From: Rhodococcus rhodnii NBRC 100604
Lineage (GTDB): Bacteria > Actinomycetota > Actinomycetes > Mycobacteriales > Mycobacteriaceae
Direction: 5' to 3'
Length of the DNA stretch: 64,000 nt
NCBI RefSeq assembly: GCF_001894925.1
Contig: NZ_BCXD01000007.1
Location: forward strand, 60,793 to 124,792
A program made the translations under genes and the position numbers. Shown here piece after piece: positions 24,623 through 33,399 of the stretch (position 1 is the first letter of the stretch; each line of letters begins with the position of its first letter). Below the pieces are notes generated by a model. It was not told where the DNA came from and did not search any database. It worked only from the letters and a program-made list of their open reading frames with translations.

Positions 24623-27600
24623 CAGTAGGTCACCTCCTGCGACCGGCGACGGACCACCGTCACCTCGTCGCGTTGATTGCCCGTCGGCCCCAGATAGTTG
24701 AAGGCGAACGAGGTCTGGGCGTATCCACCCGCGAGATGCGACGGCTTGACGAGCAGCCGCGTCAGCGAGTTGTGGATGCCACCGCGCTTGCCCGTCGTCT
24801 CTGTGAGCGGGACGTCGATCGTGCGTTCCTGAGCGTGGTGGACGAACACCACTCCGTCCGGGATGCGGTGCGAGACGATCGCGCGGCACACGACGACGCC
24901 GTTGCGGTTGACCGACTCGACCCAGTCGTTGTCGCGCACCTCGATCTTCGCGGCATCCGAAGGCGACATCCACATCGTGGGCCCTCCGCGTGAGAGCGAG
25001 AGCATGAGCAGGTTGTCCTGATACTCCGAGTGGATCGACCACTTGCTGTGCGGGGTGAGATAGCGGACCGTCAATCCGACTCCGTCGCGGGCCCCCAGCT
25101 CGGGCTCCCCGAACAGCCGCGCCATGTCGAGCGGAGGCCGATACACCGGGAGCTGTTCGCCGAGTTCCTCGAGCCAGTCGTGATCGACGTAGAAGTGCAT
25201 GCGGCCCGTCAGCGTGCGGAAGGGCTTGAGGTTCTCGATGTTGACGGTGAACGGGGCGTAGCGGCGGCCGCCGTACTCGCTACCCGACCACTCCGGGCTG
25301 CTGATGACGGGGGTCGGCCGTGCCTGGGTGTCGGCGAACGTGATTCGGCGTTCCTCGCTCCCTTCGGCGAGATACGCCAGCGACTGCCCGGTGCGCTTCT
25401 CGAGCTGCTCGTATCCCTGCACCGCGAGGCGGCCGTTCGACGTGCCCGACATCGCGAGGATCGCGTCCGCCATGTTCTCGGCACTGTCGAGAGCGGGGCG
25501 CCCCGCCGCGACCCCGGTGTCCATGACACCGAACTGCCTCGCGAGTGCCGCCACCTCGACGTCGGGCGTGTACGTGATCCCCTTCGTCACGAGCCCGGCC
25601 TTCTCGACCAGCGGACCGAGCGCCGACCACTTCTGCGCGATCGCGCTGTAGTCCCGTTCGACGACCGCGATCTGCGGCATCGTCTTGCCCGGCACCGGAA
25701 TCTCGCCCGTCGCGCGCCAGTCACGTTGCCGCCCGGAGCGATACGCCATCGCACCCGGAGTGTCGTGCTGCAACGGAACCGCGACGACGTCGCGGCGCAC
25801 ACCCGGAAGGTGTTTCGCCGCAAGCCTGCTGAACGATCGCGCCACCTGGAAGAACGCGTCGTAGTCCGAACGGGTCTCCCACGGCGGATCGATAGCGGCA
25901 TTGAACGCGTGCAGGTACGGATGCATGTCGGTGCTCGACAGGTCGTACTTCTCGTACCAGGTCGCCGCGGGCAGCACGACGTCCGACAGCAGCGTCGTCG
26001 ACGTCATCCGGAAGTCGATCGACATGACGAGATCGAGCTTGCCCTCGGGGATCTCGTCGCTCCACGCCACATCCGCGGGGCGGGATTCCTCCGGAGTCGG
26101 CGACGCCAGCAGGTTCGAGTCGGTCCCCAGCAGATGACGGAGAAAGTACTCGTTTCCCTTGCTCGACGAGCCCAGCAGGTTCGCGCGCCACACCGTGAGC
26201 GCGCGCGGCCAGTTCACCTCCGCGTCCGGGTCTTCGACGGCGAGCTTCAACGCTCCGGACGCGAGGGAACGCGCGACGTGATCCGGCACGGATTCGCCTG
26301 CCGCATCGGCCTCGTCGGCGATCTCCAGACTCGACCGGTCGAACTGGGGATAGAACGGCGTCCATCCCATCCGCACCGCGGAGGCCACCACGTCCATCGT
26401 GTGCCGGCCGGCGAAGTTGCCTCGACCGAGCGGACTCGACAACGCATCCGCGCGATATCCGTCGTAACGCCACTGATCGGTGTGGGCGTACCAGTAGGTC
26501 GTCCCCGCCATGTGACGCGGCGGGCGGCTCCAGTCGGTGCCCATCGCGATCGCCGTCCACCCCGTGACGGGACGGCACTTCTCCTGCCCGACGTAGTGCG
26601 CCCAGCCACCCCCGTTGCGACCCATCGCCCCCGTGAGCATCAGCAGCGCGAGCACCGCACGATAGGTCGCATCGCCGTGGAACCACTGGCAGATGCCGGC
26701 GCCCATGATGATCATCGACCGGCCACCCGAGTCGATCGAGTTCTGCGCGAACTCGCGTGCGACACGCACGACCTGCTCGGCCGAGACGCCCGTGATCGGC
26801 TCCTGCCACGCGGGAGTGCACCCGTTCTCGGCGTCGTCGTAACCGGACGGCCACTCACCCGGAAGGCCCTCACGCGCAACGCCGTACTGCGCCAGCATGA
26901 GATCGAGGACGGTCGTGACGCGCCTGCCCCCGACCGTCCTGACCGGGACGCCGCGCCGCACCACGGTGCCGCTGCCGTCGACGGTGTCGAAGCTCGGCAT
27001 CGACACCTCCGTCGGCGTCGCGTCCCTGCCCTCCGCGCTGAGTGCGGGCTCGAGATCACCGAGATCGAGATTCCACTTGCCCACGCCCTCCTCACCGAAT
27101 CGGAAGCCGAGCGAACCGTTCGGGATCACGACCTCGCCGGTCGCGGAGTCGAGGACGACGGGCTTGAAACCCGCGTTCTCGCTCTCGTCGCCGAGATCCT
27201 CGGCCACGAGGAACTTTCCGGGAACCGCGACGCCGTCGCGATCCTCGATCTCGATCAGAAACGGCAGGTCGGTGTAGCGGCGCACGTAGTCCGCGAAGAA
27301 CGACTCCTCGCGGCGGGCGTAGTACTCGGTGAGAACCACGTGCCCCATCGCCATCGCCATCGCGCCGTCGGTGCCGGCCGCGCACGGCATCCACTCGTCG
27401 GCGAACTTCGTGGAATCGGCGTAGTCGGGACTGACGTTGACCACCTTCGCGCCGCGATAGCGGACCTCCGCCATCCAGTGCGCGTCCGGGGTGCGCGTGA
27501 CCGGCACGTTCGATCCCCACACCAGCAGATACGACGCGTCCCACCAGTCACCCGACTCGGGAACATCGGTCTGGTCACCGAACACCTGCGGCGACGCGAC

Positions 27601-28302
27601 GGGCAGGTCGGCGTACCAGTCGTAGAACGACGTCATCGCCCCGCCGAGCAGTTCGATCAACCGCGACCCAGCGGCGAAGGACACCATCGACATCGCCGGG
27701 ATCGGCGAGAAACCCACCAGCCGGTCCGGACCGTACCGCGAGATCGTGTGAACGTACGACGCCGCGACCATCTCGCTCGCCTCGTCCCACGTCGCCCGCA
27801 CGAGACCGCCCTTGCCGCGGGCTCGCTGGTAGCGCCGGCGTCGCTCGGGATCGTCCTGGATCTCGGCCCATGCGAGCACGGGATCGCCGGTGCGGCGCCG
27901 TGCCTCGCGATACATCTCCAGCAGCACGCCCCGTACGTACGGATAACGCACGCGTGTCGGCGAATACGTGTACCACGAGAACGCGGCCCCGCGCGGACAC
28001 CCGCGCGGCTCGTACTCGGGCCGATCCGGCCCGACACTCGGATAGTCGGTCTCCTGCGTCTCCCACGTGATGATCCCGTCCTTGACGTAGATCTTCCACG
28101 AGCACGACCCGGTGCAGTTGACTCCGTGCGTCGAGCGGACCACCTTGTCGTGGCTCCACCGATCGCGATAGAACACGTCCCCCTCACGGCCGCCGCGTCG
28201 CTCCACGACCCGCCCGTCCGTGGAGATCTCCCCCGGCGTGAAGAACCTGCCGCCGTCTGCGAGCAGGTCTTCGAGCGTTCCGCCGGTTCTACTGTGCGAC
28301 AT
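24622..28302 (-). CDS. narG: Respiratory nitrate reductase alpha subunit
   Basis: A 1226-residue molybdopterin enzyme that reduces nitrate to nitrite, facing the cytoplasm. The N-terminal cluster motif HGVNCTGSCSW (His plus Cys ligands of the FS0 cluster), YEPRGCPRGAAFSWY, and the molybdopterin-binding segments including WYADLPVASPQVFGDQTDVPESGDWW are as in NarG; the Asp ligand region is intact. Length is normal. GAGGGAGA precedes the ATG. First gene of narGHJI, 30 bases downstream of narK, so all five are likely one transcript. Expected to be used under low oxygen or for nitrate respiration. Confidence 0.96.
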   Translation of the reverse strand: MSHSRTGGTLEDLLADGGRFFTPGEISTDGRVVERRGGREGDVFYRDRWSHDKVVRSTHGVNCTGSCSWKIYVKDGIITWETQETDYPSVGPDRPEYEPRGCPRGAAFSWYTYSPTRVRYPYVRGVLLEMYREARRRTGDPVLAWAEIQDDPERRRRYQRARGKGGLVRATWDEASEMVAASYVHTISRYGPDRLVGFSPIPAMSMVSFAAGSRLIELLGGAMTSFYDWYADLPVASPQVFGDQTDVPESGDWWDASYLLVWGSNVPVTRTPDAHWMAEVRYRGAKVVNVSPDYADSTKFADEWMPCAAGTDGAMAMAMGHVVLTEYYARREESFFADYVRRYTDLPFLIEIEDRDGVAVPGKFLVAEDLGDESENAGFKPVVLDSATGEVVIPNGSLGFRFGEEGVGKWNLDLGDLEPALSAEGRDATPTEVSMPSFDTVDGSGTVVRRGVPVRTVGGRRVTTVLDLMLAQYGVAREGLPGEWPSGYDDAENGCTPAWQEPITGVSAEQVVRVAREFAQNSIDSGGRSMIIMGAGICQWFHGDATYRAVLALLMLTGAMGRNGGGWAHYVGQEKCRPVTGWTAIAMGTDWSRPPRHMAGTTYWYAHTDQWRYDGYRADALSSPLGRGNFAGRHTMDVVASAVRMGWTPFYPQFDRSSLEIADEADAAGESVPDHVARSLASGALKLAVEDPDAEVNWPRALTVWRANLLGSSSKGNEYFLRHLLGTDSNLLASPTPEESRPADVAWSDEIPEGKLDLVMSIDFRMTSTTLLSDVVLPAATWYEKYDLSSTDMHPYLHAFNAAIDPPWETRSDYDAFFQVARSFSRLAAKHLPGVRRDVVAVPLQHDTPGAMAYRSGRQRDWRATGEIPVPGKTMPQIAVVERDYSAIAQKWSALGPLVEKAGLVTKGITYTPDVEVAALARQFGVMDTGVAAGRPALDSAENMADAILAMSGTSNGRLAVQGYEQLEKRTGQSLAYLAEGSEERRITFADTQARPTPVISSPEWSGSEYGGRRYAPFTVNIENLKPFRTLTGRMHFYVDHDWLEELGEQLPVYRPPLDMARLFGEPELGARDGVGLTVRYLTPHSKWSIHSEYQDNLLMLSLSRGGPTMWMSPSDAAKIEVRDNDWVESVNRNGVVVCRAIVSHRIPDGVVFVHHAQERTIDVPLTETTGKRGGIHNSLTRLLVKPSHLAGGYAQTSFAFNYLGPTGNQRDEVTVVRRRSQEVTY

Positions 28303-28332
28303 GCATTCTCCCTCGTGTTCCGCTCGCCGGCG

Positions 28333-29560
28333 CTATCGCGGCGGCGCAGCCCTTTCGCCCGGTGGAGCCTCGCGCGCCCCGAGCTTCAGCGTCGTGTACG
28401 CCAGCGCCACCACCGCGACGACGACGAGGAGCGCGAGCCCCACGGTGTAGTCGTTGCCTGCCTGGTCGTAGGTCGCTCCCATCACCAGCGGCGGGAAATA
28501 GCCGCCCACACCGCCTGCGGCGGCCACGATTCCGGTCACACTGCCGACGGTGTTCGCGGGCGAGCGCCGCGCGACCCACGCGAACACGCCGCCCGTCCCG
28601 ATGCCGAGGAAGATCGCGAGCAGGATGAAGGTCACGCCCGACCACAGGTCGGCGGGCGGCTTCGCGATCGCTATCGCCGCCATGACCGCCGTCCCCGCGA
28701 AGGACGTCATGACGACGTACTTGGGCGGAATGCGGTCGGAGAGCGTGCCACCGATCGGACGCGCGAGGACCGCGGCCAGAGCGAAGGCCGCGGTCCGCGT
28801 CCCGGCGTCGACGGCGGAGAAGTCGTAGATGTTCTTGATGTACGTCGGCAGGTAGTTGCTGAACGCGACGAAGCCGCCGAACACGATCGCGTACAGCAGC
28901 GACATCTCCCACGTGACCCGAAGCCGCAGTGCCGCGCGAAGCTTCGGTACCACGGGGTCACGGTTGGGGACGAACCGCGGCGCGTCCTTCATCGCGAACA
29001 CACACAGCGGCCGTCGCCGCAAGCGCGACCGCCACGACGACGTGCGTCGTCAGCAACCCGAACCAGCCCACGAAGCGTGGCGTGAAGAACGCGGAGAGCG
29101 CGGTGCCGACCATGCCCATACCGAACACGCCGGTCGCGAATCCACGCCGGGACGGCTCGTACCAGTTGTTCGCGAACGGGATTCCGACCGCGAAGATCGT
29201 GCCCGCGATGCCGAGGAAGAAGCCGAACACCAGGAGCAGGACGTACGAGTCTGCGGCACCGGACAATCCGACGGCCAGCACGGGCGGAATCGACGCGACC
29301 GAGATCGCGATGAACATGACCCGCCCGCCGTAACGGTCGGTCAGCGCACCGACCACGATGCGGCCGAGCGACCCGACGAGGATCGGCATCGCGACCATCA
29401 CCGACGCCTGTGCGCTGCTGAGCGTCATCGCTTCGGCGTACGACGTCGACAGCGGGCCGATCATGTTCCACGCCCAGAAGTTGATCGCGGAAACCCATGT
29501 GGCCAGCAGAAGATTGAAAGATTGGATTCCGGAGGAGCGCTCCGGAGCGGACACCGTCAC
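28333..29560 (-). pseudogene. narK: Nitrate/nitrite MFS transporter NarK, frame-disrupted
   Basis: Two adjacent frames together encode a complete 12-segment NarK. The 5' part (from about 29560, GTG start likely, VTVSAPERSSGIQSFN) covers the first six segments with the nitrate signature region GFFLGIAGTIFAVGIPFANNWY and reads out of frame to 28958. The 3' part (in frame from about 29006 to 28333) begins ...CVFAMKDAPRF and has the last six segments with GTGGVFAWVAR. The frame changes in the run ACACACACA at 28998-29006; adding one AC unit restores a continuous protein. It is therefore a recent break, a phase-variable switch, or a sequencing error. Upstream of narG on the same strand. Confidence 0.85.
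28998..29006. repeat. AC dinucleotide run at the narK frame break
   Basis: ACACACACA on the plus strand, read as TGTGTGTGT in narK. It is exactly where the two narK frames meet. One extra AC unit makes the gene continuous. Confidence 0.8.
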
Positions 29561-29660
29561 CGGTCCATTGAACGATTCCCGCCTGCTCGCGCGCACGAAA
29601 ATCGTCGAAACAGTGCCCTGTCGCCGAGAAAACGATGCCCTCGACCGGGGCGAAACCTGA

Positions 29661-30332
29661 TCAAAGGTCGCGTGCGTAGGTGACCAAGGTCGCGAGTGCG
29701 GCACCCCCGGCAGCCACCCACACGCTCGCGAAACCCAGACCCCGATAGACAAGCGCACCGAGCACGGCTCCACCCGCCAGACCCGACCACAGAACGGCGT
29801 ACCGCAACCACGCCCGATCACGATCACCACGGACGACGCGCGCCAGCGACTGTCCGAGCTTCACGAGCGTCCCCGTCATGTACGTCAGGCCGATACTCAC
29901 CTCGCCGTCCCGCTCGAACGTCGCGTTCTCGGCACCCATCGCAGCGGCGACGACGAGAGCGCACAGCACCACCGGAGCGGACGCGGCGTGCGCGCCCGCG
30001 GCGATCACGAGCAGCGCCGTCACGAGCGCGAGCACGACCGGACGACGCCGGATCCCCCGCACGCTCGCGGCGAGCGACCCGCCGACGACACCGACGACGA
30101 ACGCGACGATGAGCGAGCCCGCGACGAGCAGGTCGTGCCACGCGCCGTCCGCGATCGCGACGGCGGCCTGCGTCGTGTTCCCGCTCATGAACGACACGAA
30201 GTAGCCGCCGACCGCGATGAAACCCACCGCGTCGACGAAACCGGCGAGCGACGACAGACTCGCCGCCAGCACCACTTCTTCACGCCGATGACCGAGCACA
30301 CCGCACGATAACGCGCGATGGACGCCCGGCAC
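29661..30332 (-). CDS. DUF1275 (YoaK-like) membrane protein
   Basis: A 223-residue protein with six hydrophobic segments. The N-terminal SLAGFVDAVGFIAVGGYFVSFMSGNTTQ and the later GAENATF and GLTYMTGTLVKLG are conserved hallmarks of DUF1275. The function of the family is not established; transport or membrane maintenance is suspected. GTG 30332 is the outermost start; GTG 30299 (VLGHRREEVV) is another candidate. It is upstream of narK on the same strand with a 100-base gap. Confidence 0.8.
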   Translation of the reverse strand: MPGVHRALSCGVLGHRREEVVLAASLSSLAGFVDAVGFIAVGGYFVSFMSGNTTQAAVAIADGAWHDLLVAGSLIVAFVVGVVGGSLAASVRGIRRRPVVLALVTALLVIAAGAHAASAPVVLCALVVAAAMGAENATFERDGEVSIGLTYMTGTLVKLGQSLARVVRGDRDRAWLRYAVLWSGLAGGAVLGALVYRGLGFASVWVAAGGAALATLVTYARDL

Positions 30333-30417
30333 ACGAAGGTGGAACAGCGATCACACTCGCGACGAATTCGGCGACGACCGGGCGGAACTTCGCCTCGCCG
30401 CACTCTTCTTTGCCATC

Positions 30418-31341
30418 ATGTCGATGATGAAAAAGCTCCGTCTCGCCGCCGTCGCACTGATCTGCACCCTCGCCGTACTGGTGTGCGGATGCGCGTCGTT
30501 CACCGAGCGCGGGGCGGCGGCGACGGCGCCACCTCCCGCGGCCGCCGCGTTCCCCGTCACCCCCGCGACCACCACCCGCATCGAATACGGCCCGGAGCCG
30601 GACCGCTTCGGCGACCTGTACCTGCCGACGAGCAGTTCCACGGCGCTGCCCGTCGTCGTCATGATCCACGGCGGCGGCTGGCGGCAGGAGACACCGCTCG
30701 ACTACTTCGCGCCTTTGTCACGCTCGCTGGCGGACGCGGGTGTCGCGGTGTGGAACATCGAGTATCGGCGCGTGGGCGGGGCCGGTGGATATCCGACGAC
30801 GCTGCTCGACGTCGCTGCCGCCGTCGACGCGCTCGCCGACGTCGTGCAGGCACGCGCGGACGGCAGGCTCGACCTCTCGCGTGTCGTCGTCGCAGGACAC
30901 TCGGCGGGCGGGCAACTCGCGGCATGGGTGGCGTCGCGCCACGTGCTGCCGCCCGGGAGCCCTGGCGCCGAGCCTCGCGTGCGGCCCCGCGCCGCGACGG
31001 TCATGGCCGGTGTCTTCGATCTGCCGCGCGCCGTCTCGACGGGTGACGCCTTTCTCGTCCGCTTCCTCGGCGGCTCGCCCGCGCACGTCCCCGATCGGTA
31101 CGCGGTGGCCTCACCGATCCGGCACCTGCCCACCCGCGTCCCGATCCACGCGATCCACGGCAACGCCGATCGCACGGTGCCGGTCGAGCAGAGCCGGATG
31201 TACGTCGACGCCGCACGCGGCGCCGGCGACCAGGCGTCACTGACCGTCATGCCGGGCGTCGGTCACGGCGAGTTCGGCAACGTCACCTCCCCCGCATGGC
31301 GGCTCGCGCAGGCCTCGATCCTCGCGCAGGCGACCGTCTGA
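30418..31341 (+). CDS. Secreted or lipid-anchored alpha/beta hydrolase (esterase)
   Basis: A 307-residue protein with an N-terminal signal segment (residues 5-24) ending in LVCGCAS, a lipobox-like site at Cys25. The alpha/beta hydrolase core has the oxyanion motif HGGGW (84-88), the nucleophile elbow GHSAGG (Ser162), and the late DRTVP and GHGEF segments holding Asp and His. It resembles BD-FAE/kynurenine-formamidase-like or carboxylesterase proteins. Exported location and ester hydrolysis are inferred; the substrate is unknown. Divergent from DUF1275 and convergent with the VOC gene. Confidence 0.82.
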   Translation: MSMMKKLRLAAVALICTLAVLVCGCASFTERGAAATAPPPAAAAFPVTPATTTRIEYGPEPDRFGDLYLPTSSSTALPVVVMIHGGGWRQETPLDYFAPLSRSLADAGVAVWNIEYRRVGGAGGYPTTLLDVAAAVDALADVVQARADGRLDLSRVVVAGHSAGGQLAAWVASRHVLPPGSPGAEPRVRPRAATVMAGVFDLPRAVSTGDAFLVRFLGGSPAHVPDRYAVASPIRHLPTRVPIHAIHGNADRTVPVEQSRMYVDAARGAGDQASLTVMPGVGHGEFGNVTSPAWRLAQASILAQATV

Positions 31342-31355
31342 GCCGGGCAGGCCCT

Positions 31356-31379
31356 GGCGGCCCCGACGTCAGGACCGCC
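31356..31379. terminator. Possible hairpin terminator between convergent genes
   Basis: GGCGGCCC (31356-31363) faces GGACCGCC (31372-31379), an 8-base stem with one mismatch and an 8-base loop, in the 27-base gap between the esterase and the VOC gene. No T-run. Confidence 0.35.
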
Positions 31380-31719
31380 CCGACAACACACAGAACTCGT
31401 TGCCCTCGGGATCCGCCAGCACCACCCACGGCACGTCCTCGCCCTGTCCGACGTCCGCCGTGCGCGCCCCGAGCTCCAGCAGCCTGGCGACCTCCGCCTT
31501 CTGGTCGTCGGGCCGGAAGTCGAGGTGAAGCCGGTTGAACACCGACTTGACCTCGGGGACCTTCAGAAACAGCAGATCCGGAGCGGACCCCGGCGCGTGC
31601 ACCACGACGTCGCCGTCCTGATCGATCTCGTACTCCCACCCCAGCGCCTGCGCCCACCACCGGCCCAACGCCTCGGGATCGAGCGAGTTGACGACGAGCT
31701 GCGTCCATGTCATCGGCAT
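31369..31719 (-). CDS. VOC family protein (glyoxalase/bleomycin resistance-like)
   Basis: A 116-residue protein with the beta-alpha-beta-beta-beta pattern of one vicinal-oxygen-chelate domain pair: LVVNSLDPEALGRWWAQALGWEY at the N-terminus and WVVLADPEGNEFCVL at the C-terminus. The second motif carries the conserved DPEGNEF with a metal-binding Glu in glyoxalases. The protein lacks other clear metal ligands, so it may be a binding rather than catalytic member. Single gene between an esterase and the DNA ligase gene. Confidence 0.8.
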   Translation of the reverse strand: MPMTWTQLVVNSLDPEALGRWWAQALGWEYEIDQDGDVVVHAPGSAPDLLFLKVPEVKSVFNRLHLDFRPDDQKAEVARLLELGARTADVGQGEDVPWVVLADPEGNEFCVLSGRS

Positions 31720-31759
31720 TCGGTCACCCTAGAGCGAGACTCCGTCCGCCGCACGCGCG

Positions 31760-33298
31760 TCAGGAACCGCCCGGCAACAGTGCCCGCACGGCGTCGATCG
31801 TGTCGGCATCGACGGCGGTCTTGTCGGGGCGATACCGCAGGACGCGCGCGAAGCGCAGCGCGACGCCCCCTGGATAGCGCGACGACACCTGCACTCCGTC
31901 GAGCTCGATCTCGACGACGATCTCGGGCCGCAGATACACCGTGTGCTCGTCGCGACCGCTCTCATGGCGCGGGAACTCGTCGGTCTGCCATCGCAACAGC
32001 GCGTCCGTCAGGCCCTTGAACGTCTTGCCGACCATGATCGGCGCGCCGCCGTCCGGATCCCGCGCCCCCAGATGGAGATTCGACAACCAGCCCGTCCGGC
32101 GGCCGTACCCCCACTCCGCGCCGAGCACGACGAGATCGAGCGTGTGGACGGGCTTGATCTTCTGCCACGCCCGCCCGCGCCGGCCCGCGGCGTAGGGCGA
32201 ACCCAGCGCCTTGACCATCACACCCTCGTGGCCGTGCGCGATCGCATCGCCGAGATGCGCCTCCGCGAGATCGGATGCGGGAGCGATCACGCCCGGAATC
32301 CGATGCGCGTCCGCCGCGACGGAGAGCGCACCGAGCCGATCACCGAGCGGGGCGTCCACGAGCACGTCGCCGTCGAGATGCAGGCAGTCGAAGAAGTACG
32401 GGTGCAGCAACAACTCTCGCGTGCTCGTCGCGCCGAACCGGCTCATCGTCTCCTGGAACGGCCGCGGACGGCCCGCATCGGTGAGCGCGAGCGTCTCGCC
32501 GTCGAGAACCACCGAGCGGCACGGCAGTTCCCGCGCGACCCGCACGAGATCGGGGACCTGCGCCGTGATGTCGCGGAGCGTGCGCGTGAACACCGCGACG
32601 TCGTCACCGTCGCGATGGACCTGGATACGCGCGCCGTCGAGCTTGTACTCGACGCTCACCCGCTCACCGAGTTCGCCCAGCGCCGCCGGAAGCGACTCCG
32701 CCGGGGACGCCAGCATCGGCCGGACCGGCCGCCCCACGACCAGCGACAGCTGCGCGAGCGCGTCGGACCCGCCCGTCAGCGCCGCGACGGCGGTCTCCGG
32801 CAGGCGACCCGACAGCATGAACGCCCGGCGCACGTGCTCGACGGGACGCTCGGACGCCGCGGCGATCGCGTCCGTCATCACTCCTTCGAGCGCGCCCTGC
32901 CGCAGTTCCCCGCCCAGGATCGCCACGAGGAACCGCTGTTCCGGTGCGGTGCACTGCGCGAGCACGCCGCCGAGGACGTCACGACGCGCCGCGACGGAGC
33001 CGCTTCCCGTGGTGTTCGCGAGGGTCGTGAGCGCGGAATCGAGCTCCGCCACCGTGATCTGCGGACTCTCGCTCGGCGGGGCCTCGGCGGCGGCGAGAGT
33101 GCGCCAGCCGATCCCGACCCTGCCCTGCAACAGCTCGCCCGAGAGCCACGCGACGACGGGCGCGATCTCGTCGGGCCGCAACCGCCGCAGCAGCTCCTCG
33201 AGCGCTCCGCGTTTCGCCGTCCGGGAGCGGGTGCCCGCCACCGTCGCGGACGTCGCGACGACGTCCGCGAACAGGACACCGGCTCCCGATCGCGTCAT
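31760..33298 (-). CDS. ligB: ATP-dependent DNA ligase (LigB type)
   Basis: A 512-residue ligase. The N-terminal DNA-binding domain (about residues 1-190) is followed by the adenylation domain with the nucleotidyl-transfer motif EYKLDGAR (active Lys219), then motif VVLDGETLAL, and the OB domain with ARAWQKIKP. M. tuberculosis LigB (507 residues) has the same domain order. It seals nicks with ATP; the main replicative ligase in these bacteria is NAD-dependent, so this one is accessory. ATG 33298 was chosen. Divergent from the 13E12-type nuclease gene. Confidence 0.92.
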   Translation of the reverse strand: MTRSGAGVLFADVVATSATVAGTRSRTAKRGALEELLRRLRPDEIAPVVAWLSGELLQGRVGIGWRTLAAAEAPPSESPQITVAELDSALTTLANTTGSGSVAARRDVLGGVLAQCTAPEQRFLVAILGGELRQGALEGVMTDAIAAASERPVEHVRRAFMLSGRLPETAVAALTGGSDALAQLSLVVGRPVRPMLASPAESLPAALGELGERVSVEYKLDGARIQVHRDGDDVAVFTRTLRDITAQVPDLVRVARELPCRSVVLDGETLALTDAGRPRPFQETMSRFGATSTRELLLHPYFFDCLHLDGDVLVDAPLGDRLGALSVAADAHRIPGVIAPASDLAEAHLGDAIAHGHEGVMVKALGSPYAAGRRGRAWQKIKPVHTLDLVVLGAEWGYGRRTGWLSNLHLGARDPDGGAPIMVGKTFKGLTDALLRWQTDEFPRHESGRDEHTVYLRPEIVVEIELDGVQVSSRYPGGVALRFARVLRYRPDKTAVDADTIDAVRALLPGGS

Positions 33299-33339
33299 CC
33301 TCGCATCATGACAGGCCACCGTCATCCACAGCAGGAAAG

Positions 33340-33348
33340 TTGTCCACA
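33340..33348 (+). promoter_or_regulatory. DnaA-box-like sequence
   Basis: TTGTCCACA is the DnaA-box consensus of high-GC actinobacteria; a related TCATCCACA is at 33322-33330. Two boxes only, in an intergenic region. Confidence 0.3.
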
Positions 33349-33369
33349 ACTGGGAAAATACGTCTTGTG

Positions 33370-33385
33370 TCGAACGGGTGTACGA
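33370..33385. promoter_or_regulatory. LexA (SOS) box of the 13E12 gene
   Basis: TCGAAC-GGGT-GTACGA matches the mycobacterial SOS box TCGAAC-N4-GTTCGA with one mismatch and the exact spacing. It lies 15 bases before the start codon of a 13E12-family gene; mycobacterial 13E12 genes are known LexA targets. Confidence 0.75.
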
Positions 33386-33387
33386 AC

Positions 33388-33393
33388 TAGGTT
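33388..33393 (+). promoter_or_regulatory. Likely -10 element for a leaderless message
   Basis: TAGGTT fits the actinobacterial TANNNT -10 pattern and ends 6 bases before ATG 33400, so transcription would begin at or near the start codon. The LexA box lies immediately upstream of it, where binding would block the polymerase. Confidence 0.5.
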
Positions 33394-33399
33394 AGTCGC

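Noticed and set aside
25030..29085. A 1351-codon open frame on the plus strand
   Set aside because: It is antisense to narG and arises from GC-rich third positions of narG; the composition (Arg/His-rich) is not protein-like.
33322..33348. Possible replication origin (two DnaA-box-like sequences)
   Set aside because: Only two boxes, no AT-rich unwinding region and no dnaA/dnaN nearby.
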